Positions 7,754 to 15,626 of a stretch of 29,077 nt of DNA are shown one piece after another. The stretch is from Candidatus Acidiferrum typicum (GTDB lineage Bacteria; Acidobacteriota; Terriglobia; Acidiferrales; UBA7541), in NCBI GenBank assembly GCA_002478115.1, contig DLMH01000174.1:1-29077 (forward strand), given 5' to 3'. The notes under the pieces were generated by a model. That model was not told the origin of the DNA. It did not search any database and worked only from the letters and a program-made list of their open reading frames with translations. The position numbers and the translations under genes are program-made. Within the stretch, counting starts at the first letter, position 1. The number at the start of each line of letters is the position of its first letter.

Positions 7754-10165
7754 ATGACTCACCAAATTCAGAAAGCCGCTGTTCTCGGCGCCGGCACCAT
7801 GGGCGCGCGCATCGCCGCGCATTTTGCCAACGCCGGACTCCCCTGTATTCTCCTCGACATCGTTCCGAAAGATGCCGCTCCTGTCAATCGCAACAGAATT
7901 GTGTTTGCCGGCCTGGAAGCCGCGAAGAAATCACGCCCGGCCGCTTTTTTCACACCGGCGCTGGCCTCCAGAATTACTGTCGGCAATTTTGAGGACGATC
8001 TGCCGCGCATTGCCGAAGCGGACTGGATCATTGAAGTGGTAGCGGAGAATCTGGAGATCAAGCGCAGCCTGCTGGCCAAGGTTGCGCAATACCGCAAGCC
8101 CGGCGCCATCGTCACCACCAATACCTCCGGCCTTCCCGTTCATCTCATCGCGGAAGGTCTCCCCGAAGAATTTCAACAGCACTGGGCCGGCACGCACTTC
8201 TTCAACCCGCCGCGGTACATGAAACTCGTCGAGGTCATTCCCGGCCCGAAGACTTCTCCCGACGTGCTGGCGGCGCTTTGCGATTTTTGCGACCGGCGCC
8301 TCGGCAAAGGCGTGGTTGTTGCCAAGGACACGCCCAACTTCATCGCCAATCGCATCGGCACGTATTCGATGTTGAATGCGCTGCGACTGATGAACACTCT
8401 CGGATTGACGGTGGAAGAGGTGGACGCCTGCACCGGCCCCGCAGTGGGCTGGCCGAAGTCCGCGACGTTTCGTACCGCGGATATCGTCGGCCTGGATATT
8501 CTGACGCACGTGGTGAAGAACATTTACGAAACCGCGCCAAATGATGAATCGCGTGAAGCCTACAAAGTGCCACCCTTCGTCGAAGAGATGGCGCGGCGCG
8601 GCTGGATTGGCGACAAGACCGGCCAGGGATTTTACAAGCGCCTTAAGGGCGAGGGCGAGAAGGAAATTCTGACGCTGGACCTTAACACGATGGAGTATCG
8701 CGCGCGGCAGAAAGCGCGGTTTGCTTCCATCGAAGCGGGGAAAACCATCGAGGACACGCGCGAGCGCCTGCGCGCCCTCGTGACGCCGCTCTTTGAAGGA
8801 CAAAAGACCGACAAGGCCCAGCAATTCATCTGGGGCGGCCTTTCGGAGATGTGCCTCTACGCCGGACGTCGCATGCCGGAAATCACCGACCACATCGTGG
8901 ACGTGGACCGCGCCATGCGCTGGGGCTTCGCCTGGGAACTTGGCCCGTTCGAGACTGTTGACGCGCTGGGGCTCCCCGCGTTCACGGAGCAAATCAAGAA
9001 AGAAGGCCGCGCGCTTCCTCCTGTATTTGAAAAGGCGCTGGCCAGCGGCCGCAAGAGCTTTTGCGAATCGGAGAAGGGCGTCACCTCCGTCTTCGATCTC
9101 GCCACGGCTTCCGCGAAGAAAGTGGAGCAGCCTGCCGGCATCCTTATTCTGAAAAACCTCAAGGAGGCGGGCCGCGAAGTCGAGCGCAACTCCGGCGCCA
9201 GCCTTATTGATCTCGGCGACGGCGTGGTGTGCTGCGAATTTCACGCCAAGATGAACGCCATTGGCGCGGACCTGATCGCGATGATGCACAAAGGGCTGAA
9301 GCGCCTGGAGAAAGATTTCGACGCCATGGTCATTGCCAACCAGGCCACCAATTTTTCGGTTGGCGCGAATCTCATGCTGGTGCTAGTCGGCGCGCAGGAG
9401 CAGGAGTGGGATGAATTGCACATGGCCGTGAAGCAGTTCCAGAACGTGAATCTGGCCATCAAGTACGCGCCGAAGCCGGTGGTCGCCGCGCCGCAGGGCA
9501 TGGCGCTTGGCGGTGGCTGCGAAATCAGTCTGCACGCCGCGAAGATTCATGCGGCTGCGGAGGCTTACATCGGTTTGGTGGAAGCCGGCGTCGGCCTGAT
9601 TCCCGGCGGCGGCGGCACGAAGGAGATGCTCATCCGCGCGAATGAGAACGCCGCGTCAGGAGATGACCTCGATTTATTTCACACGCTGAGGCCGGTGTTT
9701 GAGAATATCGCCACCGCCAAAGTGGGCACCAGCGCGGAAGAGTGCCGCGAGCTCGGCTACCTGCGCCGCAACGATTCGTACTCGATGAATCGCGAGCGCC
9801 TGGTTGCCGACGCCAAGCAGACCGCGCTCGCTCTTGCCCGCGGCGGATGGAAGCCGGCGGCTTCCTCCTGGCAGGAAGGCGCGCAGACGACGCAGATCAA
9901 GGTGCTGGGAGAATCGTTCCTTGCCGCTGCCAAGATGGCCATCCACTTGATGGTGCGCGGCGGCTACGCCTCCGATTACGATGCGCATGTGGCGCGCCAG
10001 CTCGCCAACATTCTTGCGGGGGGCGCGTTGTCCGCGCCGCAGTTGGTCAGCGAACAATACGTTCTCGATCTGGAGCGCGAAGCCTTTGTCTCCCTATGCG
10101 GCGAGAAGAAAACCCAGGAACGCATCGCGCACACGCTCAAAACCGGCAAGCCGCTCCGCAATTAG
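7754..10165 (+). CDS. fadN: 3-hydroxyacyl-CoA dehydrogenase / enoyl-CoA hydratase fusion (FadN-like)
   Basis: Bifunctional beta-oxidation enzyme performing the hydration and NAD-dependent dehydrogenation steps. Counting from the ATG at 7754 (803 residues), the Rossmann motif GAGTMG is at 12-17, NTSG near 123-126, the catalytic dyad is H148 in THFFNPP and E160 in LVEVIPG, and two HCDH C-terminal domains follow. The hydratase part is C-terminal, with oxyanion-hole residues in APQGMALGGGCEISL near 577-591 and a probable catalytic Glu near 610 in LVEAGVGLIPGGGG. This order and length match Bacillus FadN rather than E. coli FadB, where the hydratase comes first. An upstream in-frame ATG at 7688 lies inside the dyad; 7754 is preferred because the Rossmann strand starts just after it and AAGG precedes it. 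No thiolase gene is adjacent. Confidence 0.92.
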   Translation: MTHQIQKAAVLGAGTMGARIAAHFANAGLPCILLDIVPKDAAPVNRNRIVFAGLEAAKKSRPAAFFTPALASRITVGNFEDDLPRIAEADWIIEVVAENLEIKRSLLAKVAQYRKPGAIVTTNTSGLPVHLIAEGLPEEFQQHWAGTHFFNPPRYMKLVEVIPGPKTSPDVLAALCDFCDRRLGKGVVVAKDTPNFIANRIGTYSMLNALRLMNTLGLTVEEVDACTGPAVGWPKSATFRTADIVGLDILTHVVKNIYETAPNDESREAYKVPPFVEEMARRGWIGDKTGQGFYKRLKGEGEKEILTLDLNTMEYRARQKARFASIEAGKTIEDTRERLRALVTPLFEGQKTDKAQQFIWGGLSEMCLYAGRRMPEITDHIVDVDRAMRWGFAWELGPFETVDALGLPAFTEQIKKEGRALPPVFEKALASGRKSFCESEKGVTSVFDLATASAKKVEQPAGILILKNLKEAGREVERNSGASLIDLGDGVVCCEFHAKMNAIGADLIAMMHKGLKRLEKDFDAMVIANQATNFSVGANLMLVLVGAQEQEWDELHMAVKQFQNVNLAIKYAPKPVVAAPQGMALGGGCEISLHAAKIHAAAEAYIGLVEAGVGLIPGGGGTKEMLIRANENAASGDDLDLFHTLRPVFENIATAKVGTSAEECRELGYLRRNDSYSMNRERLVADAKQTALALARGGWKPAASSWQEGAQTTQIKVLGESFLAAAKMAIHLMVRGGYASDYDAHVARQLANILAGGALSAPQLVSEQYVLDLEREAFVSLCGEKKTQERIAHTLKTGKPLRN

Positions 10166-10225
10166 GTTTTCGAGTGCGGGTTATTCCGAGCCATTTTCGC
10201 TTCCACCGTGTGACTTTCTTCTCTC

Positions 10226-10273
10226 AAAACCGTATAAAAACGTATTGCTGTAGCAACTAAAACCGTCTATCAT
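10226..10273 (+). promoter_or_regulatory. Promoter with overlapping operator-like repeats for the molybdate unit
   Basis: TTGCTG (10245-10250) and TATCAT (10268-10273) with exactly 17 bases between form a good sigma70-type promoter, 20 bases before the regulator start. The -35 box is the left half of a perfect inverted repeat, TTGCT-GT-AGCAA (10245-10256). Direct repeats AAAACCGT flank this at 10226-10233 and 10259-10266, spaced 33 bases, about three helical turns. This suggests repression by the product of the next gene. Confidence 0.6.
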
Positions 10274-10292
10274 CACGGCTCTGAGGTTCTCC

Positions 10293-10700
10293 ATGCAGAG
10301 ACTCCTAGCACCGCGCGAAGCCGCAAGCATCCTTGGCATCAGCTATCCCACGCTGAAACAGTGGATCTACCACGGCAAGATCAAGAGCGCTAAGACGCCC
10401 GGCGGCCACCATCGCGTGCCTGAATCGGAAATCGACCGGTTGATTCCGAAGAAGCTCGAGCGTGGCGATATCGCTACGCGCCGCGGGAATTTCCGCAAAA
10501 TCAGCGGGCGCAACCAGCTTATCGGGCGCGTCGTCGCCGTCAAATTCAGCGGACTCCTGGCGCAAATTACGCTCGCCATCGGCGAGCAGCACATCACCTC
10601 GATCATCACTGCCGATGCCGCCAAAGAGATGCGCTTGAAGGCCGGCGAGCGCGCCGCCGCGCTTATCAAATCCACCGAAGTGATGATCCTCCGCGTCTGA
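10293..10700 (+). CDS. Molybdate-responsive regulator: MerR/excisionase-type HTH fused to a Mop (TOBE) domain
   Basis: A 135-residue protein. Residues 1-55 form an excisionase/MerR-like winged helix (LAPREAASILGISYPTLKQW, then GGHHRVPESEIDRL). Residues 69-135 form a Mop/TOBE molybdate-binding domain starting at RNQLIGRVVAVKFSG and ending with STEVMIL. This is the domain logic of ModE (DNA-binding plus Mop) built with a different HTH. It lies 23 bases upstream of modA on the same strand, with GAGG six bases before the ATG. It probably senses molybdate or tungstate and controls the transporter genes behind it and its own promoter. Domains are read from sequence; the regulatory role is inferred from context. 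Confidence 0.88.
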   Translation: MQRLLAPREAASILGISYPTLKQWIYHGKIKSAKTPGGHHRVPESEIDRLIPKKLERGDIATRRGNFRKISGRNQLIGRVVAVKFSGLLAQITLAIGEQHITSIITADAAKEMRLKAGERAAALIKSTEVMILRV

Positions 10701-10723
10701 TCTCTTCGCGCGTGCGCGTGCCC

Positions 10724-11560
10724 ATGAAAAATCTCCTCACAAACCGGCAGTGCAGGGGCGCAGCATTGCTGCGCCCCATTGCGGCACTCTTGCTCGCCCT
10801 CCTCTTCTTTCTGGGCGCACGCAACGCGCACGCTCAATCCCTTCGCATCGCCGCCGCCTCCGACCTGCAATTCGCTTTCGCGGATCTTGCCGCGCGGTAC
10901 GAAAAGCAAACCGGCGCGAAACTCGCCATAACTTACGGCTCCAGCGGCAACTTCTTCGCGCAGATCCAGAATGGCGCTCCCTTCGATCTTTTCTTTTCCG
11001 CCGATATCGCCTATCCGCGAAAGCTAATCGATGCGGGATTCGCCGAATCCGATTCGCGCTACACCTATGCGTTCGGCCGCATCGTTTTGTGGCTCCCGCC
11101 CGAGTCGCCACTGATTCCCGCAAATCTCCAGTGGAATACGCTCCTGGATGCGCGCATCCAAAGAATTGCCATTGCCAATCCCGAACACGCGCCCTACGGC
11201 CGCGCCGCCGTCGCCGCTTTGCAAAAAGCCGGCCTTTACGAGCGGCTCAAATCCAAACTGGTTTACGGCGAAAATATTTCGCAGGCCGCGCAGTTCGTGC
11301 TCTCCGGCAGCGCTCAAGCCGGCATCCTGGCTTTATCGCTCGCAACCGCACCGGCCATGAAATCCGGCAAGTATTGGGAAATTCCGCGCGATCTTTATCC
11401 GCCTCTTGAACAAGCCGTTGTCCTCCTGAAATCCTCGTCCAACAAGCCAGCTGCCCGCGCTTTCCTTGCCTTTCTGCAAACGGAATCCGCGCGCGCCACG
11501 CTGGCCCGCTATGGCTTCACTCTGCCCACCGCTTCCGAATTGCGCGAGGCCAGGCCATGA
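10724..11560 (+). CDS. modA: Molybdate ABC transporter, substrate-binding protein
   Basis: Periplasmic molybdate/tungstate-binding protein. Counting from the ATG at 10724 (278 residues), a signal peptide with hydrophobic core ALLLALLFFL ends at the cleavage motif AHA (35-37). The mature protein begins with the LRIAAASDL strand, followed by YGSSGNFFAQIQNGAPFDLF and FSADIAYPRKLI, the oxyanion-binding segments typical of ModA. HAPYGRAAVAALQKAG marks the second lobe. In-frame GTG codons at 10712 and 10718 could extend the start by four or two residues; the ATG gives a normal signal peptide. The gene overlaps modB by four bases (ATGA), indicating translational coupling. Confidence 0.94.
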   Translation: MKNLLTNRQCRGAALLRPIAALLLALLFFLGARNAHAQSLRIAAASDLQFAFADLAARYEKQTGAKLAITYGSSGNFFAQIQNGAPFDLFFSADIAYPRKLIDAGFAESDSRYTYAFGRIVLWLPPESPLIPANLQWNTLLDARIQRIAIANPEHAPYGRAAVAALQKAGLYERLKSKLVYGENISQAAQFVLSGSAQAGILALSLATAPAMKSGKYWEIPRDLYPPLEQAVVLLKSSSNKPAARAFLAFLQTESARATLARYGFTLPTASELREARP

Positions 11561-12231
11561 ACCTCGATGCGCTTCTGCTTTCCTTCCGGCTGGCGGCCGT
11601 GGTCTCCGCCATCCTCCTCGTCCTTGCCCTACCGCTGGCCTACTGGCTCGCTTTCACTCGCTGGCGCGGAAAATTTCTGCTGGAGTCCGTCGTGGCTCTC
11701 CCTTTGGTTCTTCCTCCCACGGTTCTCGGGTTCTACGCTCTGATCGCGCTGGGTCCGCGCGGCCCGCTTGGGCGCCTGTGGCTATTCCTGTTCGGCCACA
11801 CACTCGCCTTCACTTTCGCCGGCCTCGTCATCGCCTCACTCGTCTACAGCCTGCCGTTTGCCGTGCAGCCCCTGATCGCTTCCTTCGAATCGCTCGACCG
11901 GCGTCTCCTGGAAGCTTCTTCCATCCTGGGCGCCAGCCGCCTGCGCACTTTTTTCCGCATCATTCTTCCGCTCTCCTGGCCCGGACTCATCACCGCCGTC
12001 GTTCTCAGTTTTGCGCACACGCTGGGCGAATTCGGCGTTGTGCTGATGGTTGGCGGCAATCTTCCGGGCATTACGCGAACCGTTTCCATTGACATTTACG
12101 ATCGCGTCCAGGCGCTCGACTTCGCTGCCGCCAACCGCACGGCCTTCCTGCTTCTGTTCATCTCGTTCATCGTGCTGGCCGTCGTTTATGGCATGAATCG
12201 CCGCGTGTGGTCGCCCTGGCTCGCGAAGTGA
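11557..12231 (+). CDS. modB: Molybdate ABC transporter, permease
   Basis: Inner-membrane channel subunit of 224 residues with about five hydrophobic segments, the first being VVSAILLVLALPLAYWLAF. The cytoplasmic EAA loop that docks on the ATPase reads EASSILGASRLRTFFRI with ILPLSWPGLITA following, and GEFGVVLMVGG is typical of ModB. The start overlaps the modA stop, and AGGCCAGG precedes it. modC begins nine bases downstream, so modABC form one transcript in the usual order. Confidence 0.94.
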   Translation: MNLDALLLSFRLAAVVSAILLVLALPLAYWLAFTRWRGKFLLESVVALPLVLPPTVLGFYALIALGPRGPLGRLWLFLFGHTLAFTFAGLVIASLVYSLPFAVQPLIASFESLDRRLLEASSILGASRLRTFFRIILPLSWPGLITAVVLSFAHTLGEFGVVLMVGGNLPGITRTVSIDIYDRVQALDFAAANRTAFLLLFISFIVLAVVYGMNRRVWSPWLAK

Positions 12232-12239
12232 CCACGCCC

Positions 12240-13334
12240 ATGCTTAGTGTTGACATTCGCAAACAATTCCGCACGGCAGGCTCGCCGCCCTTTCTTCTCG
12301 ACGTCCGCGAAACATTCGCCCCGGGCTTCACGGTGCTCTTCGGTCCCTCCGGGGCAGGGAAGTCCACCCTGCTCGATTGCATCTGCGGGTTGCTCCGCCC
12401 GGATGCGGGTGTGATCAAATTTAACGACGAATGTTTTTTCGACGCCGCGCGCCGTTTCTCGCTGCCTGCGCAACTGCGCCGCATTGCCTACGTTTTTCAG
12501 TCGCTCGCGCTCTTCCCGCATCTGTCCGTGGAAGAGAATGTCGCCTATGGTCTTTCCGCTCTCCCTTCGCCGGAGCGACAAGAGCGCGTCGAGCGCATTC
12601 TGCCGGCGTTTCACATTGCAGCGCTGCGCCGGCGCAAGCCCGGCGAACTTTCCGGCGGAGAAAAGCAGCGGGTCGCCCTGGCGCGCTCGCTGGTGACCCA
12701 GCCGCAATTGCTGCTGCTCGATGAACCGCTCACCGGGCTCGATGCAGCGTTGAGGCAGGCGATTCTGCAGGATCTTCGCGCGTGGAACGCCGCTAATCGC
12801 ATTCCCATACTGTATGTGACGCACAATCGCGAAGAAGTGGACGCCATCGGCGAACGTGTCGTCGCGGTCATCAATGGCCGCGTTCAGGAAAGTGGTGCTC
12901 CCCGTGCTGTCCTCGATGCGCCGCGGAGTATCGCGCTGGCCCAGGCCGCCGGCTTCGAGAATCTGTTGCACGCGCACGTCGTCGAGCAGCGTCCCGCGGA
13001 CGGGGTCATGCGCGTCGCGCTCTCATCCGCAAACTGCGAACTGGAAATCCCTCTCGGTACGGTGCCGCCGGGCGCGGCGGTTCAGGTGGCCATCCGCGCC
13101 GGTGACATTCTTCTTGCCACCGAAGCGCCCCGTGCCCTCAGCGCCCGCAATGTGCTGCCGGGCACGCTCGAAGCGCTGGAACCGCGCGGCTCGCTCGTCG
13201 TCGCGCAGGTGAACGCCGGCGCTCGCTTCATCGTGCATCTCACGCCCGGCGCCGTTCGTTCGCTGCAACTCGTCCCCGGCCTGCGCGTGTGGCTCGTGCT
13301 GAAGTCGCATTCCTGCCACGTCGTCCTGCCTTAA
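12240..13334 (+). CDS. modC: Molybdate ABC transporter, ATP-binding protein
   Basis: Energises molybdate import. From the ATG at 12240 (364 residues): Walker A GPSGAGKST at 35-43, Q-loop VFQSLALFPHLSVEENV near 85-101, ABC signature LSGGEKQ at 137-143, Walker B LLLLDEP ending at 163, and a switch histidine in YVTHNREE. The C-terminal part (about 230-364) has the strand-rich pattern of a TOBE/MopII molybdate-binding domain, for example LSARNVLPGTLEALEPRGSL, as in ModC proteins. An in-frame GTG at 12207 would extend it into modB by 11 residues; the ATG is preferred because the first beta strand (LSVDIRKQF) starts there. Confidence 0.94.
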   Translation: MLSVDIRKQFRTAGSPPFLLDVRETFAPGFTVLFGPSGAGKSTLLDCICGLLRPDAGVIKFNDECFFDAARRFSLPAQLRRIAYVFQSLALFPHLSVEENVAYGLSALPSPERQERVERILPAFHIAALRRRKPGELSGGEKQRVALARSLVTQPQLLLLDEPLTGLDAALRQAILQDLRAWNAANRIPILYVTHNREEVDAIGERVVAVINGRVQESGAPRAVLDAPRSIALAQAAGFENLLHAHVVEQRPADGVMRVALSSANCELEIPLGTVPPGAAVQVAIRAGDILLATEAPRALSARNVLPGTLEALEPRGSLVVAQVNAGARFIVHLTPGAVRSLQLVPGLRVWLVLKSHSCHVVLP

Positions 13335-13431
13335 AAGCAAAATGGCGCCCAAACCATAAGGCGCATCGTCCCTCGCCAGTTCTCCGCCGCTTCTCTGTGT
13401 TCTCCGTTGCCCTCCGCACCCCTCTGTTACT

Positions 13432-14133
13432 ATGCTTTCTAGGATTCCCGTGAGGACGCCCGTGCCCGGCAAAATCTCCAAGAGTCAATCCGTTCCCAAG
13501 CCGCTGCGCCCGCGCAATGCCCCGCAGCATCCGGCCAAATCCAAACCCGGCACGCGCCTCGAGGAAGTCCTGCAAAGCGCCGCGAACATTTTTTTCGCCA
13601 AGGGATTTCATGCCACGACCATCGAAGATGTGGCCAGGGACGTCGGCATCCTCAAGGGCTCGCTCTACTACTACATCAAATCCAAGGACGACTTGCTGTT
13701 CCGGCTGCTTCTCGCCGGCGTCGAGGATGGCGACGCGTACATCGCCCGGCACATCGATCCCGATGGCGACGCCGTCGAGCAACTCGAGCGGGCCATCCGC
13801 GCGCAGATTGACTACATCATCCAGAATCGCGTGCCGTTCGGACTATTCCTGCACGAATTCGATTCGCTGTCGGGCAAACGCCAGCACAAGCTCATCTCCG
13901 TGATGTCCCGCTACAACAAGCGATTTGTGGAACTGGTTCGCAAGGGCCAGGAACAGGGAAAGCTCATGGATGGCGAGCCATGGCTCATCGTCAACGCCAT
14001 CCTGGGGATGTGCAATTGGCTCTACCGGTGGTATGACAACGATCCGGTCTCTTCCAGCCAGGCCGGCTCGGACCCCGAGCACGTCAAAGAAATCTTTCTC
14101 CGCCTCATCCTGCAGGGCCTGCGCAAGCCCTGA
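13432..14133 (+). CDS. TetR/AcrR-family transcriptional regulator
   Basis: A 233-residue repressor-type protein. The HTH is clear: FHATTIEDVARDVGILKG followed by SLYYYIKSKDDLLF (about residues 59-93), then an all-helical ligand-binding domain. The first 40 residues are a basic, proline-rich extension; internal GTG codons at 13450 and 13462 are possible alternative starts. It is co-directional with, and 89 bases upstream of, the CoA-transferase genes. Regulators of this kind next to ketone-body or fatty-acid genes usually respond to acyl-CoA or related ligands, so control of the downstream pair is a reasonable inference. Confidence 0.9.
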   Translation: MLSRIPVRTPVPGKISKSQSVPKPLRPRNAPQHPAKSKPGTRLEEVLQSAANIFFAKGFHATTIEDVARDVGILKGSLYYYIKSKDDLLFRLLLAGVEDGDAYIARHIDPDGDAVEQLERAIRAQIDYIIQNRVPFGLFLHEFDSLSGKRQHKLISVMSRYNKRFVELVRKGQEQGKLMDGEPWLIVNAILGMCNWLYRWYDNDPVSSSQAGSDPEHVKEIFLRLILQGLRKP

Positions 14134-14222
14134 GTGATCTTCTTTGCGGGGTTGCACATTGGCCGCTGGTCGTGAACAATCTATAGGCAACAGCAACGCA
14201 CACTTCATTCATCGAGCGACTC

Positions 14223-14900
14223 ATGAAGCAGAAAATTTCCCCTTCCCTCGACGCCGTCGTCGCGGATATTCCCGATGGCGCGCGCATCATGTTTGGAGGA
14301 TTCGGCGGCGCGGGGTTCCCCAACAATCTGATTCAAGCGTTGTCGCGCAAGGGCATCAAAGAGATCACCGCGATCAGCAACAATTGCGGCACGCGCGAAG
14401 GCGAGCTCGGCATCATGTTCAAGAATGGCCAGGTGCGCCACGTCATCGCCGCTTTCCCCGGCCCGCACTCCAACTACTTTCAGGAATGCTACGCGAAGGG
14501 GGAAGTCACCTGCGAACTTGTGCCGCAGGGCATCCTCTGCGAACGGATGCGCGCGGCGGCGGCGGGGCTGCTCGGCTTTTACACCACCGTCGGCGTGGGC
14601 ACGGAAGTGGCTAACGGCAAGGAAGAGCGGGTCATTGATGGCAAGCGTTGCATTCTCGAGAAACCCATTCACGCGGATTTCGCTCTGATCAAAGCGGAGA
14701 AGGCCGATGAGCTTGGCAACCTCACCTATCGGCTGGCCGCGCGCAATTTCAATCCCATCATGGCCATGGCGGCAAGCACGACCATCGTGGAAGTGGACGA
14801 AATCGTTCCCGTGGGTTCCATCGAGCCCGAAAACGTCATCACGCCCGCCATCTTCGTGCATCGCATCGTGCAGGCGAAAGGATTGCGTTATGCCGGATAA
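14223..14900 (+). CDS. scoA: 3-oxoacid CoA-transferase, subunit A
   Basis: Alpha subunit (225 residues) of a class I CoA-transferase of the succinyl-CoA:3-ketoacid type, which activates acetoacetate or other 3-oxoacids with CoA. The glycine-rich motif MFGGFGGAGFPNNLI near residues 22-36 and ISNNCGTREGELGIMFKNGQ are typical of the alpha subunit, as are YTTVGVGTEVA and the RAARNFNPIMA-like segment that reads LAARNFNPIMAMAA. The reading frame overlaps the beta subunit by 11 bases, so the two are coupled. The exact oxoacid cannot be read from sequence; acetoacetate is most likely. Confidence 0.93.
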   Translation: MKQKISPSLDAVVADIPDGARIMFGGFGGAGFPNNLIQALSRKGIKEITAISNNCGTREGELGIMFKNGQVRHVIAAFPGPHSNYFQECYAKGEVTCELVPQGILCERMRAAAAGLLGFYTTVGVGTEVANGKEERVIDGKRCILEKPIHADFALIKAEKADELGNLTYRLAARNFNPIMAMAASTTIVEVDEIVPVGSIEPENVITPAIFVHRIVQAKGLRYAG

Positions 14901-15564
14901 GCCGCGTCTCAGCCGTGAACAGATCGCCCAGCGCGCCGCCCGGGAATTGACCGACGGCGCTTACGTGAATCTCGGCTGGGGGATTCCGAATCTCATCGCC
15001 GATTATTTACCGAAGGGCATCACGGTCTATTTCCACAGCGAAAATGGAATCCTGGGGATGGGCCGCCGCGCCAGGCCCGGTGAAGAGGATTACGACCTGG
15101 TGGACGCGATGAAAGTACCGGTAACGCTCATTCCGGGCGCTTCGTTTTTCAACCAGGCCGACGCGCATCTGATGACGCGCGGCGGGCATCTGGACGTTGC
15201 GGTCCTCGGCGGCTTTCAGGTCTCCGAAAAGGGAGATCTGGCCAACTGGAAAATTCCCGGATCGAAAGGCATCGGCAACATCGGCGGCGCAATGGACATT
15301 TCCGCGGGCGCGAAAAACCTGATCGTGTGCATGGAGCATAACACCAAAGACAGTGCGCCGAAAATCGTGAAGCAGTGCAGCTATCCTCTGACCGGCATCG
15401 GGTGCGTCAACACCATCATCACGGACCTGGCCGTCATTGACGTGACGAAAAGCGGCCTGGTCCTGCGCGAAGTTGCGCCCGGCTGGTCCCCCGAGGAAGT
15501 CCAGGCACAAACCGAAGCGAAGTTGCAAGTGCGCGGCCGCGTGCCGGAAATCAACCTGGGCTGA
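14890..15564 (+). CDS. scoB: 3-oxoacid CoA-transferase, subunit B
   Basis: Beta subunit of 224 residues carrying the catalytic glutamate, Glu51 in the SENGILGMG motif, which forms the glutamyl-CoA thioester. Other family segments are YVNLGWGIPNLIADY, GAKNLIVCMEHNTKD, YPLTGIGCVNTIITDLAV and LREVAPG. The ATG at 14890 is chosen because the protein aligns from there with normal beta subunits; the upstream part of the open frame is out-of-phase subunit A sequence. Together with subunit A this makes a complete heteromeric enzyme linking ketone bodies to the TCA cycle. Confidence 0.94.
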   Translation: MPDKPRLSREQIAQRAARELTDGAYVNLGWGIPNLIADYLPKGITVYFHSENGILGMGRRARPGEEDYDLVDAMKVPVTLIPGASFFNQADAHLMTRGGHLDVAVLGGFQVSEKGDLANWKIPGSKGIGNIGGAMDISAGAKNLIVCMEHNTKDSAPKIVKQCSYPLTGIGCVNTIITDLAVIDVTKSGLVLREVAPGWSPEEVQAQTEAKLQVRGRVPEINLG

Positions 15565-15626
15565 ACGGCCGGCTGCGCCGCTTTCGTTCGTGTTAAACTG
15601 CCCGCATCAGGGGTGGATTCTTTCCG

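Noticed and set aside
7931..9289. A 452-residue minus-strand frame opposite the FadN-like gene
   Set aside because: It is antisense to motifs that clearly define the plus-strand enzyme, and it has no domain of its own.
14707..14889. N-terminal extension of CoA-transferase subunit B
   Set aside because: This stretch is subunit A read in another frame; homology starts at the ATG at 14890.
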